Notes under the pieces: generated by a model | Seen by the model: the letters and a program-made list of their open reading frames with translations, nothing else | The model's database searches: none | Told to the model about the DNA's origin: nothing | Translations under genes and position numbers: made by a program | Origin: Neurospora intermedia | Lineage: Eukaryota; Ascomycota; Sordariomycetes; Sordariales; Sordariaceae | Length of the DNA: 64,000 nt | NCBI GenBank assembly: GCA_037102815.1 | Contig: BTPP01000002.1 | Span: 496,001 to 560,000 of the forward strand | Direction of reading: 5' to 3' | In this document: positions 22,718 to 33,604 of the stretch, piece after piece | Layout of the letters: every line of letters begins with the position of its first letter | How positions within the stretch are numbered: position 1 is the stretch's first letter

Positions 22718-22981
22718 ACAAAGGTGACGAACAAAGGAGCCAACGCGACACGCGACTTGGAGGTCGCGGAGGGCAAGAGGGTCCTCAACAAAGAGCCGAA
22801 GAAGGAGAGGCGTCAAAGGAGGAAGAAACCAGCAGAGGCCACAACAGGTAATACTGTGGGTGAAAACGAGAGGTGCCTGTACCCAGCTGCCAGCGTCGAT
22901 GACGAACTCCCGCGACTCGCCAACGCCGCGCCCTCAAGCCCTCTAGATCAACAAGACAAAAAAGCACAGCTCAGACGATAG
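22718..22981 (+). pseudogene. orphan copy 2 of the gene B last exon
   Basis: Reads TKVTNKGANATRDLEVAEGK..., matching gene B's TKVLNKGTNATRTRQVQAGQ, followed by a strongly basic run (KKERRQRRKK). The frame is open for 87 codons to a TAG. The copy starts immediately after CTTCTAG, which resembles a splice acceptor, but no upstream exons are visible. Probably a fragment of a lost paralogue, or the last exon of a gene whose 5' part has decayed. Confidence 0.55.
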
Positions 22982-23567
22982 CCTCATCAACCAGAACTCT
23001 GATGGTTAGAGGTAGTGCCCGTCTATGAAACATCATCGCCATTCTCCGATCTGAGCGATTGTGATGCTGATTTTATCCACCTAGGTAGCACCATGTCGAG
23101 AACGAAGCCTTGGGTACCTACCTCTAGGTACCCCATTCACGGCTCCATATTCGCACGAGACCTAGAGATACCCAAAGGGAGCGAGAGATTACGCAGGATA
23201 TTACGATATAGTTCGGTCCGTCCACGAGCTTACCTCTACCTATTTCTGTGAGTCATAGCCTGCCAGGTTGGGATTTGTACCTACCTGATTTGAACGCAGG
23301 GCAGTCCAAGTGCAGAGACATACCTAGCCGTTGCTAATCGGTGCCGGTTTTTGCATTCAGCGCACGGTCAAAGGCATAACACATAGCTGTCGTGATGAAC
23401 TCGACAGAGGTTCACTACCTACCTACCTTACACTCGCCCGCGCTAGCGCGCACTCTACCTAACCTACCTAAGCAAGACATTACGGTGAGATAGGTACCTT
23501 CGTCCTTGGCCTACGAGAGGTCTCCGAAAAGGGGTTAAGTGCTAATATTTCTTATGTTCCTTGCCAG

Positions 23568-24237
23568 ACCAAGATACAACCAACAAGGGCAGGCACCAAC
23601 AGAACACGAACCCGTCAAGTCAAAGCCGGTCAAAAGGTCCTTGCCGACCGATAAGAAACCGCACGAAGATCGCGACGTCCAAGTTCAAGTTAAAAGGCAA
23701 GGCCGATGAGGCGAACCGACACCAAACGCGCGAAGCCACGCAAGTGAGTTACGAGGCCAGCACTCACCATCAGTGGTACATAGGAGCGAGCACCCTAGGG
23801 TGGATTGAGGCCTCGTATAGCCGGACGACCCTTGAATCCAAGACCGCACACAACCTTCCGGTTCCCTTCTCAGCGTTTGCCTCCCGTCGACACCCGCTGA
23901 AACTTCCTTCCATGAGCAATGCCCCGGCAATCAACCATAGGTACGAGGCCTCGTAACCAGCCATTTGAAGCATTCCGCTCCAACTCCCATTGATGAGGTG
24001 ATCTAATGGGTAATACTGCCTCTTTAAACGGCACCCTACTGTCGTCCTTCCCTTGGGAGATGGCAATCTCATGTTCAATACCGCCGCATGGAACAGGCCC
24101 CCGCCGCCCTCTGTTTCGGGACATTGGGGATTTGGAAGTGATAGGCCTGGGCAAGGCTATCTCGACTTTAATCCTGCCCCTAACTGGTTGAATGGCAGGA
24201 CGCAGACCCCAAGCTGGGAGCTCGAAGACCATTGAGG
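23568..24237 (+). pseudogene. orphan copy 3 of the gene B last exon with degenerate tail
   Basis: Directly after an intact-looking intron end (GCTAATATTT branch, TTGCCAG acceptor at 23561-23567) the sequence reads TK..., then TNRTRTRQVKAGQKVLA, as in gene B. It is disrupted within about 30 codons. A downstream open stretch (24053-24235) ends in an aromatic/acidic segment (NPAPNWLNGR ... WELEDH) that may be the remnant of gene B's C-terminus; that second match is weak. Confidence 0.5.
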
Positions 24238-24764
24238 AGAAGACCGAGGGTTGGTCACCGTCGGGAGGATTGAGGTAGGTCTGTGAGGCCAGGTTCTATA
24301 GACAACAAGCAGGAGGGTGATGTGATGAGGCGTATTGGCGCGTTGTTAGACGGGGATCTTCGGGGGTTGAACATCTGGCGAGGCAATTGGCGAGGTTAGC
24401 GGGGATCGTGTACAGGATGGTGTGGGAGTGGCCAAGAGAAGAATGACAACATAATGGAAGAAATTGTAGGACATGCGTGATTGTCATCGTGAGGCTGAGT
24501 GGCGTGATCGAGTACTGTTTCATTTCAGGAGGGCTAGCCATTTCCATCTTCGTGAACACCTCATCCGAGACATCGAGGGCGAGACACCAGCCGCCTAGTA
24601 GCAAAAGAACTTTCATAATTTTCGTGAACCGTTATCCCATCCATCCCACCGGCCAGCCATTGATTCGGGCATTCGGCCACAAATAGGTATCTCAGTATCA
24701 TACATTTAACAAACAGAAAAAGAAAAAAAGAAGCGTTTTAGTGGAAGCGGGATCACCAGTGTCC
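24238..24764. other. 3' flank of fip1, no gene seen
   Basis: About 0.5 kb of unremarkable sequence between the degenerate copy and the stop codon of the minus-strand Fip1 gene. It should hold the fip1 3' untranslated region. Confidence 0.5.
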
Positions 24765-26091
24765 CTACCACCTTCTTCCCCTTCCCCTACCACCCCTTCC
24801 TCCACCACCGGCACCACCCATCTGGTCATAACCACCATAACCGCCCTGTCCCTGGTTTCCACCAAAGCCACCACCAAACTGCTGTCCCTGACCACCCTGT
24901 CCACCCTGACCACCAGGACCGCCAGGGCCCATACCACCAGCTCCTGGACCACCGGGACCACCAAACATTCCTCCCATACCACCCATATCGCCCGGACCAC
25001 CCGCCATGCCCATCTGGCCCATCTGGCTCGGATCCATGCCCTGCGCCGCCGCGGCGCCCATCATCTGCTGCATCATGGCCTGCATCTCGGGCGGCATGCC
25101 ATCCAGACCACCGCCCGGTCCGCCCATGCCACCAGCACCAGCAGGACCGCCGGGACCCATGGCACCGGGGCCGGCTGGACCAACGCCGGGGCCACCGGGA
25201 CCGCCCATGCCGGGAGGCATCATACCGCCCATCATCATCATGTTGGTCATTTCCTCCATCATCTTCTTGTTGTTGGCGGCGATGGCTTCGGCGTTGTACT
25301 CGCCGCGAAGGGCTTCTTGTTTCTGGGCGTACAGGGCCCAGGTGAACTCGTCGAAGCCGTAGTTGAAGTAGTCGGAGAGATCGGTGCCGGGTTTGCGCCA
25401 GGGTTTGTCGTTTTCAGGGAGGTCTGCAAGTAGCTTTGTCAGTGACCGTTTCGATACACAGAAGGGAAAGGGGGGAAAAAAACATACCCTCATCAATAAC
25501 CACACCCGTAATCGGCTTGCCAACCGGTTTGTAAACCGGAATCCCATCCACTTCAATCTTGGACGTCCTTACAGGAGGGAGCTCAGCGCCACTACCACCT
25601 GCCGCACCACTTCCCTGTCTTGACTTTTGTTCGTTTCCACCACCAACGCCACCGAATTTGTTACTGCTGCTGTTGTTGCCGTTGGTACCATCCGACTTCT
25701 TCACAGGCGCGGTCTTAACTCCATTATCGTTGGCCGCTGCCCGCTGCGGAATGTTGCGGATCTCGCTGTAGCGACTCTGGACGGGAGGAGGAGGGGCGGA
25801 CCCGTCTTTGCGCTCCGTGATGATGTCAATGTCCGAGTCGTCGTCTTCGTCCATGGCGCCGCCGCCTTCATCTTCCTCTTCGCCTTCCTCGAGCTCGTCG
25901 TCGGGTTTTGTTGAAGACGTTAGGGTGGTGGGCGGCGCTGATGCTGTGGTGGTTGATGTGGTGGTGGTAGTGGTGGGAGCTGCTGTGGTTGTGGTGGTGG
26001 CGGGGGTTGTGGTGGTTGCGGCTGTGGGTGCCGGAGCGGCGGCCTGGGGCTCGTCGGGAGCGTAGAAATCCTCATCTTCGTCGATGTCCAT
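24765..26091 (-). CDS. fip1: Fip1-type pre-mRNA polyadenylation factor
   Basis: Minus-strand exons 26091-25488 and 25423-24765 (64-base intron, GTATGT...TTGCAG) give 420 residues. The N-terminus is acidic ([15 protein letters not shown]) with an Ala/Thr/Pro spacer and an [10 protein letters not shown]...[12 protein letters not shown] stretch. The intron splits the conserved Fip1 motif just before [20 protein letters not shown]..., whose [16 protein letters not shown] core defines the family. The C-terminus is Met/Gly/Pro-rich and ends in RGG repeats ([11 protein letters not shown]), likely to contact RNA. Fip1 is the subunit of the cleavage and polyadenylation factor that tethers poly(A) polymerase. 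The gene is divergent from nup49 across a 505-base shared promoter region. Confidence 0.92.
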
Positions 26092-26596
26092 TTTGACTTG
26101 GGTTCTTGGTCAAAGATGTGTTTCTGGTTTGGATGTTTGGTGTATGGTTAAGTGGGAAGATGATGCTGGTCGTAAAGGTGAAGTATAATGACAAGGTGAG
26201 GTTGGCTTTGGCTGCTACTAAGGTACACAATTGGATAATTGGATAATGCGGCGAAATGGTCTTGGCTGTTTGTAGTTCCACTCTGTGGAAGTACAGTACC
26301 AGTACATTTTAGGCAGGCGGTCAGGCGCGTGTTCTGGTGGTGAAAGCGCGACGTCAACCAAAGTGGTCCGTGTGTTGTTTGCCTACCCGGCACTTGGCTG
26401 TCTTATCCTGTCCTGTGTCTTGCAGCAGCAGCACTCAGCAGCCGCATCTTCCCAAAAGTTGAGTTCAAAGTCAAACCGCGTCAGACATCTCCACATTTCA
26501 CGACGCCACGGATCGGATTTCCACACGGGTCGCGTTGCCCGTGACCTTGTAACAAGCCCATCCCTGGCATACACAGCATTACACTTTCTTTTCACC
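26092..26596. promoter_or_regulatory. divergent promoter region fip1 / nup49
   Basis: 505 bases separate the two start codons on opposite strands. Both promoters must lie here; I see no distinctive operator-like element. The nup49 ATG has a TTCACCATG context. Confidence 0.5.
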
Positions 26597-28564
26597 ATGT
26601 TCCGTTCAGCAAGTGGTCCTGGCGGACTCAGTATTAACACCGGCACTGCCAATCTGTTGTAGGTTGTCTTTCGTCCCAAGACTGTTTACACTGCAAACCC
26701 AAGCAAGGTACTGTTGTTGACAGCCCCCATCTCGCAGTGGAAGTACACCCGCACAGTCCACCGGAACCGGCACCGGCTTTGGCACGGCAACCGCCCAGCA
26801 ACCGCAAAACACGGCATCCTTGTTTGGAGGAGCACCGACTCCAGCCAGTGGAGGTTTGTTTGGAGGACAGCAGCAGCAACAAACACCGAGTCTCTTTGGT
26901 CAACCCGCGCAACAGCAACCACAACAGCAGCAGTCGACCGGAGGTTTATTCGGACAACCACAACCACAACAGCAGCAGCAGCAACAGACAGGAGGAGGAA
27001 TCTTTGGTCAGCCTGCCCAGCAACAGCAGAATAATACTGGTGGGGGGATCTTTGGTCAACCGGCGCAACAACAGCAGCAGCAGCAGCAACAACCACAACA
27101 ACAACAAATGTCGCTCTTCGGAGGAGGAGGAACCACGACGACCCCCGCCGCGACGGGCGGTGGCCTTTTCGGCGGCGGCGGCGTCGGCGCGACGGCACAA
27201 CAACCGACGCAGCAGACTTCTCTCTTCGGCGGCGGCACTGCTCAACCAGCCCAGCAGACGGGCACCACCACCTCGCTCTTTGGCACTGCCCAGCCAGCTC
27301 AACAGACCACTGGCACCACCACCAGCCTGTTTGGTCAGCCACAGCAGCAACAACAGCAACAGCAACAGCCGCAGCAGCAGCAGACGACTTCTCTGTTCGG
27401 CGGCACCGGCGGCACCACCTCTCTCTTTGGCTCCAAGCCAGCCACCACAACCGGCACCACCAGTCTTTTGTACGTCCCTCATTTCCTTCTACATCCCATA
27501 CCCCCAAACCGTCTAACTAACTAACTCTTCTCAGCGGTACCACCCAACCCTCAACCACCACCACGGCCACTCAACCCACCACCACAGGCGGCGGCGGTCT
27601 CTCCCTCTCCCTCGGCCAAGGCACCACCACCACTCAGCAAAACGCCGCCGCAGGAAGCAAAGTCGACCTCCCCAACCTGCGCTCCACCACGCGCTTCTCC
27701 GACCTGACCGACTCTCTCCAATCCCAACTGACGCAAATCGACGAGTCCATCCAAAAGTGCATTTCCGACTGCAACGCCATCAACGCCTTCATGCCAGGCC
27801 ACGAACAACAGCTTTCTTCCATTCCTTTGGACGTCTCCTTTGTCTCGCGCAAGTCTGAAGGCGCAGCTAGTGCTTTGAATTCCGACGTGCTGGCTATTGC
27901 CTCGCTCAAAGAAACCGTCAAGAAGGACGCTGCCAATGCGCGCTTGAGTTTCAAAGCTATTGACCAGCTAAGGTTGCCAGGTGGGTATTGGCAGGCTGGT
28001 TTGTGGTCATCCCGCTCCGCTGGCGGACAAGCTTCAGTTGGTGAAGATGGTCAAAACGGTACTGGTGCTGGAAGTGCGAAGACAAAGAGTGTTGCCACTT
28101 CCAAGTCGTCTGGCAGTGGTAGCGGCGCAGTGGGTGGAGCAGGGAAAGGAGGAGACAAGACGGCGCAGCAGCAACAGCAGGAGATGCAAGACGAAGAAGA
28201 GGCCGATGATGCGGAAAGTAATCAGGATTTGATTGGGTATTTCAGCAAGACGGCGGATGAGATGGATGAGATGATGAAGCGGTTTGAGGACAACTTGGGC
28301 GAGATCGAGGTGCATTTGCATGGGGTGCAGGGTAATGTGCTGGAGCAGTTGCAGAGGGCGGCGGCGAACCAGAAGATGCAGATCGATCAGGAGCATGGTG
28401 GTGTGAATGGGGAGGGCGGCCAGGTAGATCAGCGGGTGGTGGAGTTGGCGGCCGTATTGAGGGACTTTGAGGAGAGTATTCTCAAGGTGGCGGGCGTGGT
28501 GGGAGGCGTCAAGGAGGGTATTACCGAGTTGCAGTTGAGGGAGTTTATGGGTAATGGTTCTTAG
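26597..28564 (+). CDS. nup49: FG nucleoporin of the Nup49 / Nup58(p45) family
   Basis: Exons 26597-26658, 26738-27469 and 27535-28564 give 607 residues. The intron 1 donor GTAGGT overlaps an apparent TTGTAG stop; joining at acceptor 26737 restores ANLFGSTPAQ. Residues about 20-310 are GLFG/SLFG repeats spaced by polyglutamine (LFGQPAQQQPQQQ). The C-terminal half begins at SKVDLPNLRSTTRFSDL, and its helical body (LTQIDESIQKCISDCNAINA...) matches the coiled-coil region that joins Nup57 and Nsp1 in the central-channel complex. FG repeats form the permeability barrier and bind transport receptors. The codons for GQ-rich spacers are CAA/CAG-rich and length-variable. Convergent with rpc31 downstream. 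Confidence 0.88.
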
Positions 28565-29355
28565 AGGGCTGTTGACTGTTGACTTTTGACTGAGTGTTGA
28601 CAAGAAAAGGTGAAGTGGGATGTGTGTTTGGTTTCTGTACAAAAAGTAAAATTACTTGCAAAGTTTGCTTGGAGAGACTGTGGTGTCAATACCCCCCGAG
28701 ACATCATGGTATGGATTGCTAGCAGCTGGAGATAGAATAGTCCTTGCAACCTTTACAGCAGTTTCATCAGTTGTCTGATAACATATTCACGCCCGTGAAG
28801 CCTGCGAATGGTTGATTACCTGTCGTTGTCACATACAGAATAACAAGATTGGTCAAATAGCACTAGGACCTACTATCATAGGTAAGTGCCTTTGTGACCG
28901 GAACCAGTGTCATGCCTCGGAGTTCATCTACACCTTCCTCCATCTTCGTCCATGTTGGAGTGACGAGGTCTTCTTGTTTCAGACCAGCAAGCCGAAGATA
29001 GTCAAGTCATTCACAGTTGCCGTCACGAATTTATAGTGGTCACATCCCATCCTATGCATCGCTTGGTCGTCACTTGTAATATTTAGCCATCCTACCAAGA
29101 ACCCCATCAGGACATCGTCAAACAATCCAGTGCGACACGTTCGTGTGCGATAGAAAAATGGTATCATTCTTTGAGTCCACCAGACCCCTCCCTCCATGGA
29201 CATCCATGATGGATCCAACAATGCCTGTATATACCCCAGCCAAGCGAGCCTAAAATGTCAGCCACAAGATGTTCTCTTGACATTGTTAATAGCTCCTTCC
29301 AGCCACCTCATCCTTCACCTTCTTTTGCAGCTACCCTCCCCCTTTCCACAGACTA
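28565..29355. other. convergent intergenic nup49 / rpc31
   Basis: 790 bases of 3' flanks. No gene supported; small frames here look like chance. Confidence 0.5.
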
Positions 29356-30270
29356 CTAATAGTAATCCCCCCCATCATCCCCACCCTCATCATAGTCATC
29401 ATCATCCTGGTTTCCATCAAAGTACTGCTCCGCATTATAATCATCCCCACTATCCTCCTCGAAATCGTCGTCCTCTTCGGCAACCGGGTTGCCATCCTCA
29501 TCCTCGTTATTCTTGACCCAATCATCCTCATCATCATCCGACAAGATCCCCACCGCCGCATCCTCTCCGCCGTCCTCGACCTTCTTCTCCACCATCTCCA
29601 ACAACTGCAGCGCTCGTTGGTAATTGGGTTCGCCTTCTCCTTCTCCTCCTTGTTGTAGCGCGCCATTAGCGACTTTAGCAAGACCAAACACGTCTTCGGC
29701 CGTCTTGTACTCAGCCGATGACAACGCAATAGTTTTTGCTGTCGTCGTCTTGCGCCGTTTCGCTGCTCCAGAGGCCGCCGCCGCCGAGCCACCACCATCA
29801 ACCCCATCCAGCGTAGCATGTAATTCCGCCGGGAAAAATTCTTTGGCGAATGGTCGTGAGGCCAAGTCAGGCAACGTCCGTTCCTTTTGCTGGAATTTGT
29901 GCGAGTAGCTGGGGACGCCATCCTCAAAGATGTCAATGGTCGCTTTGGCGCTGCTCCCAAAGAGACTTGCTGAAGAGGAGGACGACGAGGCCCATGTGCG
30001 GGATTGCGTGTAGAGAGGCGAGTCGTGGCATTGTTCGCGGAACGAAAGGAAGAAGGAGACTTGTCGGTCGTCCTTTTTCGAAAGCACCGGCGCGCGGGGC
30101 ACTTTGTAAGGGGGGAAAAGCTCCGAGGGTTTTCCGTCGAGAGCAATGGTCGGGTCCATTTGCCAGGGAACGGAGTTGGCGGCTACTGCGCGACGACCAC
30201 CGCGGCCACCGCCGAATCCTCCGCCTCCGCCGCGGCCGCCGCGACCGCCTCGTCCTCCTCGGCCGGACAT
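29356..30270 (-). CDS. rpc31: RNA polymerase III subunit Rpc31 (RPC7 family)
   Basis: A single 304-residue exon on the minus strand. The N-terminus is an RGG box (MSGRGGRGGRGGRG...FGGGRGG), followed by ALDGKPSELFPPYKVP and a central region ending KERTLPDLASRPFAKEFFP, then a KRRKTTTAK basic patch. The C-terminal 90 residues are extremely Asp/Glu-rich (SDDDEDDW, EEDDDFEEDSGDDY) and end GGDYY. This basic-to-acidic layout, with the PPYK.P segment, is that of the C31 subunit of RNA polymerase III, which with C82 and C34 forms the initiation subcomplex needed for tRNA and 5S rRNA transcription. Length is close to that of fungal homologues. Confidence 0.85.
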   Translation of the reverse strand: MSGRGGRGGRGGRGGGGGFGGGRGGRRAVAANSVPWQMDPTIALDGKPSELFPPYKVPRAPVLSKKDDRQVSFFLSFREQCHDSPLYTQSRTWASSSSSSASLFGSSAKATIDIFEDGVPSYSHKFQQKERTLPDLASRPFAKEFFPAELHATLDGVDGGGSAAAASGAAKRRKTTTAKTIALSSAEYKTAEDVFGLAKVANGALQQGGEGEGEPNYQRALQLLEMVEKKVEDGGEDAAVGILSDDDEDDWVKNNEDEDGNPVAEEDDDFEEDSGDDYNAEQYFDGNQDDDDYDEGGDDGGDYY

Positions 30271-30856
30271 GGTGGTGATGTTCTTGTGTGGTGTTCCTCT
30301 GGGGTTATACGAGGGGTTCGAGCGACTCGGTCGTGGTAATTGGAGGGTATGTCGAGTTCTCTAATCCTGACAGGTAGGATATATTGTCAAATCGGTAGTG
30401 TCGTTAGGTAGGTGATGACGTTGTTGACGCCAGAGTCAATATGATGAAGCGACGGGAATGAATGTCTTCCTTCTCCAAAAAGTTACAAAGTCCCAATCGA
30501 TAACGAAACGCGAATTAAAACTGGAGTCACTTTTTTTGCCCCACACTTTTTCTAGCGGGAGCAGGGGTTTTGCCAGGGTGCGTCCGTTACGCTAAACTGA
30601 ATTGGGGCTGAAGCTCGACGTCTTGGCTTCTTCCCCCCACTGTTCCGCGGTATCCACCAGCAGCTTCCCCAACGCCCGCTGCTGCTGATCACTGAACCGC
30701 CGCTGACCTTCTTCCACTGGACATCTTCGTTGTTGTTTGCCATCATCACCACCTTCGCTGCCGTCGCCGACTTCTCGACTACATCCAAGCTATATCAAAG
30801 GCGAACATAGAGACTTCCGAGAACGAGCAACACGAAAAGTTCTGCCAACAGACATT
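30271..30856. promoter_or_regulatory. divergent promoter region rpc31 / Hsm3-like gene
   Basis: 586 bases between the two starts. No specific motif stands out. The stretch near 30737-30840 before the plus-strand ATG is C/T-rich, as in Neurospora leaders. Confidence 0.45.
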
Positions 30857-32386
30857 ATGGATAACGACATCCCCATCACAGGTCTCGATGACCTCACGGC
30901 GCACATGGACGCTCTCATTGCCGACCCTTCCACTCCCCTCGAAGCCAAACTGTTCGACGACATTGAGCTCCAGCTTACAGGTATGTGCTCCTCCTCTCTC
31001 TTCGAGTACTCCAGCTGTCTATCTCTCCATCTTCCCATCCTTCTTCTGGTTCCGTTTCCCTTCTCTTCCCCCCGTCCTTCCATGTCCGCCTAGCCCTGCC
31101 ACTCTTCTCTTCCCTACTCTGCCTCTTAGAAACACGTCCAGCAAACTAACCTGACCTCGGTCTTGTGTAAAACAGACTCCAACACCCCTCCCCTCCTCAC
31201 CACCCTCCTCCCTCGCCTGGTCCAAATCCTGCATACCACCCCCTCCGACCCAACCACGCCCGCCTCTCTAACCACCAAACTCCTCCGCCCTCTTTCCTTC
31301 AGCCAAATCACCTCCCTCGCGCCTCCCGAATCCCTAATCCAAGCGCTCGAATCGCCCTTTCCCGCAGCCAACATCCTCGCCATGACAATACTCCACAAAG
31401 CCGCCGCCGCTCCTTTCGAAGTAGCCCAACTAGCAGCCATGCAAGAAGTCATCCAATCCTTCGTCCGAACCTGGCTAGGCAGCAGCGAAGTCGGCGTCGG
31501 AGAAAAAGGCGGGCGAGTCATGGGTGACCTATTGGACGTCGACTGCGAATTTGACCCTCCGGCACGACCACAACGACAACAACAACAACAACAACATCCG
31601 CTCGATGCCGGGATGCCTACATGGCACGATATGGTTCTGCGGAAAGAAAAGGGGTCAGGGGCGTTATGGCGACGGGTATTTGCCGACCAACAAGTCTACA
31701 CCCTCATTCTCGATTTATTAGCCGGTCGACATGAAGATACGGATGTTTCCTCTACTCCCGACGCCGAAGAAAGGAAAAAGAAAGGCAGACAATTGACCCT
31801 TGCGCAAGGGAGGATACTAAGGATTTTACCAAGACTCGCGGCCTTGGATCTGAACAAGGTCGCTCGAAGCGAAGTGGCGGCTCCAATGCCGGCATATTAT
31901 GCTACAGCGGCAGCGACAACAAACGGTCACAACACTTCCCGTCCCCGTCCAAACGGCAGGACGACAACAAACCACAACAGCAACATCCTCACCAACGGAG
32001 TCGGAGTCGGAGTCGAAGTCGACGAAGAGGAGGAAGAAGAAGAAGCGCAGATGCCCCTCCCGGCACCACCAAAACAGGGACAAGGTCTCCTTCACTTTGC
32101 TGCCCTCCGCATGGTCGATCGCAATGATGTGCTTATGCATTTATCGCTGATTGACTTCTTTGAGGCCTTTGTCGGGTTGATGCGAGTGACTACTCCCCAT
32201 TCCGAGGACAAGGTGAATGTTGTCAAGGAGATTGTGAAAGAGGCGGTGGCGGATGATTCGTTGCTGAGGGAGAGTTTGGAGAGCTTACCGGATAGGACGG
32301 TGGAGGAGGAAAGGGAGGAGTTGAGGGGGTGGGTGAGGGAGGTGGTGCCTTTGAGGGAGAGGGATGTGGATGTGGTGATGAGGTAG
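30857..32386 (+). CDS. probable Hsm3/PSMD5-like proteasome base assembly chaperone
   Basis: Exons 30857-30980 and 31176-32386 (195-base intron) give 444 residues. It starts MDNDIPITGLDDLTAHMDAL. The sequence is almost entirely amphipathic helices in HEAT/ARM-like repeats (LLTTLLPRLVQILHT, LIQALESPFPAANILAMTI, LTLAQGRILRILPRLA). A low-complexity polyglutamine run (RQQQQQQHP) and a GVGVEVDEEEEEEE linker interrupt it. The C-terminal part (HFAALRMVDRNDVLMHLSLI) is typical of this family. Fungal Hsm3 and animal S5b bind the Rpt1 C-terminal domain during 19S base assembly; the yeast gene was first named for a mismatch-repair phenotype. The family call rests on the repeat pattern and remembered similarity, so another ARM-repeat protein is possible. 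Confidence 0.55.
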
Positions 32387-32919
32387 GTCCTTAAGGATCA
32401 AGTAGGGGGCCGGTCGAGGAGGATGGGCAGGTTATGAACCGGTTACGGACTGGTTGGAGCTGGTTATGAACTGGTTACGGACTGGTTGTTGGACTGGGTG
32501 TGAGACGGATAATCTGGAGGGCTGATAATGGAGAGCTGATCATGGATTGTTGGTAATGGGCTGGATGAAGCGAAAGAGAAAGGAAAAGGAAAAGGGAAAT
32601 GAAGCTTTGGTGCTCGGTTACTTACGTACCTAATATTCAGCCGATTTAATATTTGAGTACTCGCATCAGAGAGAGACTTGATTAATGGCCATTACATACG
32701 GTACGATTATCGTTATGAGTGGAGCAAGCAGTACTTGATTTCTTCTTCTTCGAGTTTACATTCCAAGTAAGAGGGAGGAGGAGTCTAACTCTACCTCTAG
32801 GGTTACAACACGGGGCGCTTTCCTACCTAGGTACGGTACATGGCTTGGTTCCCTATCAATGTGTTTTACATTTACCCGCTTTTCGCGTTGCCGGTTTTCT
32901 TTCCTTTTTTTTAAATTTC

Positions 32920-32957
32920 TTTTTTTTTTTTTTTTTTTTTTTTTTTTCTTTTTTTTC
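32920..32957. repeat. long poly(T) tract
   Basis: Almost uninterrupted T with a single C, between two convergent genes. Confidence 0.85.
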
Positions 32958-33130
32958 CCTTCTCTCTTTCTCTCTGTGTTACGACCTTCAATGAAAGTCC
33001 CCCAGCTCCTCCACTTAACACTTATCACTAACTAACTAGACGGGCAAGTCTGGATCTGCGTAGTCTATTTCACCTGTGTATACTACTAGTTTGGCAACTA
33101 GAATACATAGGTAGTTGAAGACGATCACAA

Positions 33131-33176
33131 GGTACCTACCTACCTACCTACATACCTACCTACCTACATACCTACG
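33131..33176. repeat. CCTA tetranucleotide repeat
   Basis: Runs of ACCT/CATACCT units, of the type dispersed throughout the non-coding parts of this window. Confidence 0.85.
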
Positions 33177-33604
33177 TTGAAATGAAAAGAAAAAAAAGAA
33201 AAAAAAGAAAAAAAAAGAAAGAACGAAAAGAAAGAACAAAAAGAAAGAAAACAAGATGAGAAGGTACTACATGAAGATTTACACACGCACGTACGTACGG
33301 TATCCCTCCCATGCCAATACTACCTAGAACTAGACCACCTAGATCGGTAAGGTATATATAGTGTAACAGAATGTATGTGTCTACAAGAACTTTGTACTCT
33401 GTTATTGTACGCGCGTTAACGAAGATAAATATATATATATGTAAAGAAAAGAAAATAATAAAATAAAGCCTTTTTGCTCTACCCTTTCCATTACCCCATC
33501 CCTACACTACACTATCTAGTATCCTCGCGTTAGTATCTCTTCCCTTATCTTCCTTCCTCTACCTCACCAACCCTTGAGCGGTACAGTAGGTTTGGTTTAC
33601 AATT

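Larger units (their letters stand above)
32387..33604. other. convergent intergenic Hsm3-like / sec7, rich in simple repeats
   Basis: 1.2 kb without a gene. It holds a long T tract at about 32920-32957 with few interruptions, CCTA/CATACC tetranucleotides at 33131-33176, A-rich AAAAAAG repeats at 33185-33250 and a TA run near 33429-33441. Both 3' untranslated regions must lie here. Confidence 0.6.

Noticed and set aside
24741-25433. 230-codon plus-strand frame over fip1
   Set aside because: Shadow of the Gly/Pro/Met-rich C-terminal exon of fip1 on the opposite strand.
26686-27507. Long minus- and plus-strand frames overlapping nup49
   Set aside because: They are antisense and shifted shadows of the CAG-rich FG-repeat exon, translating into polyglutamine, polyalanine or polyvaline look-alikes.
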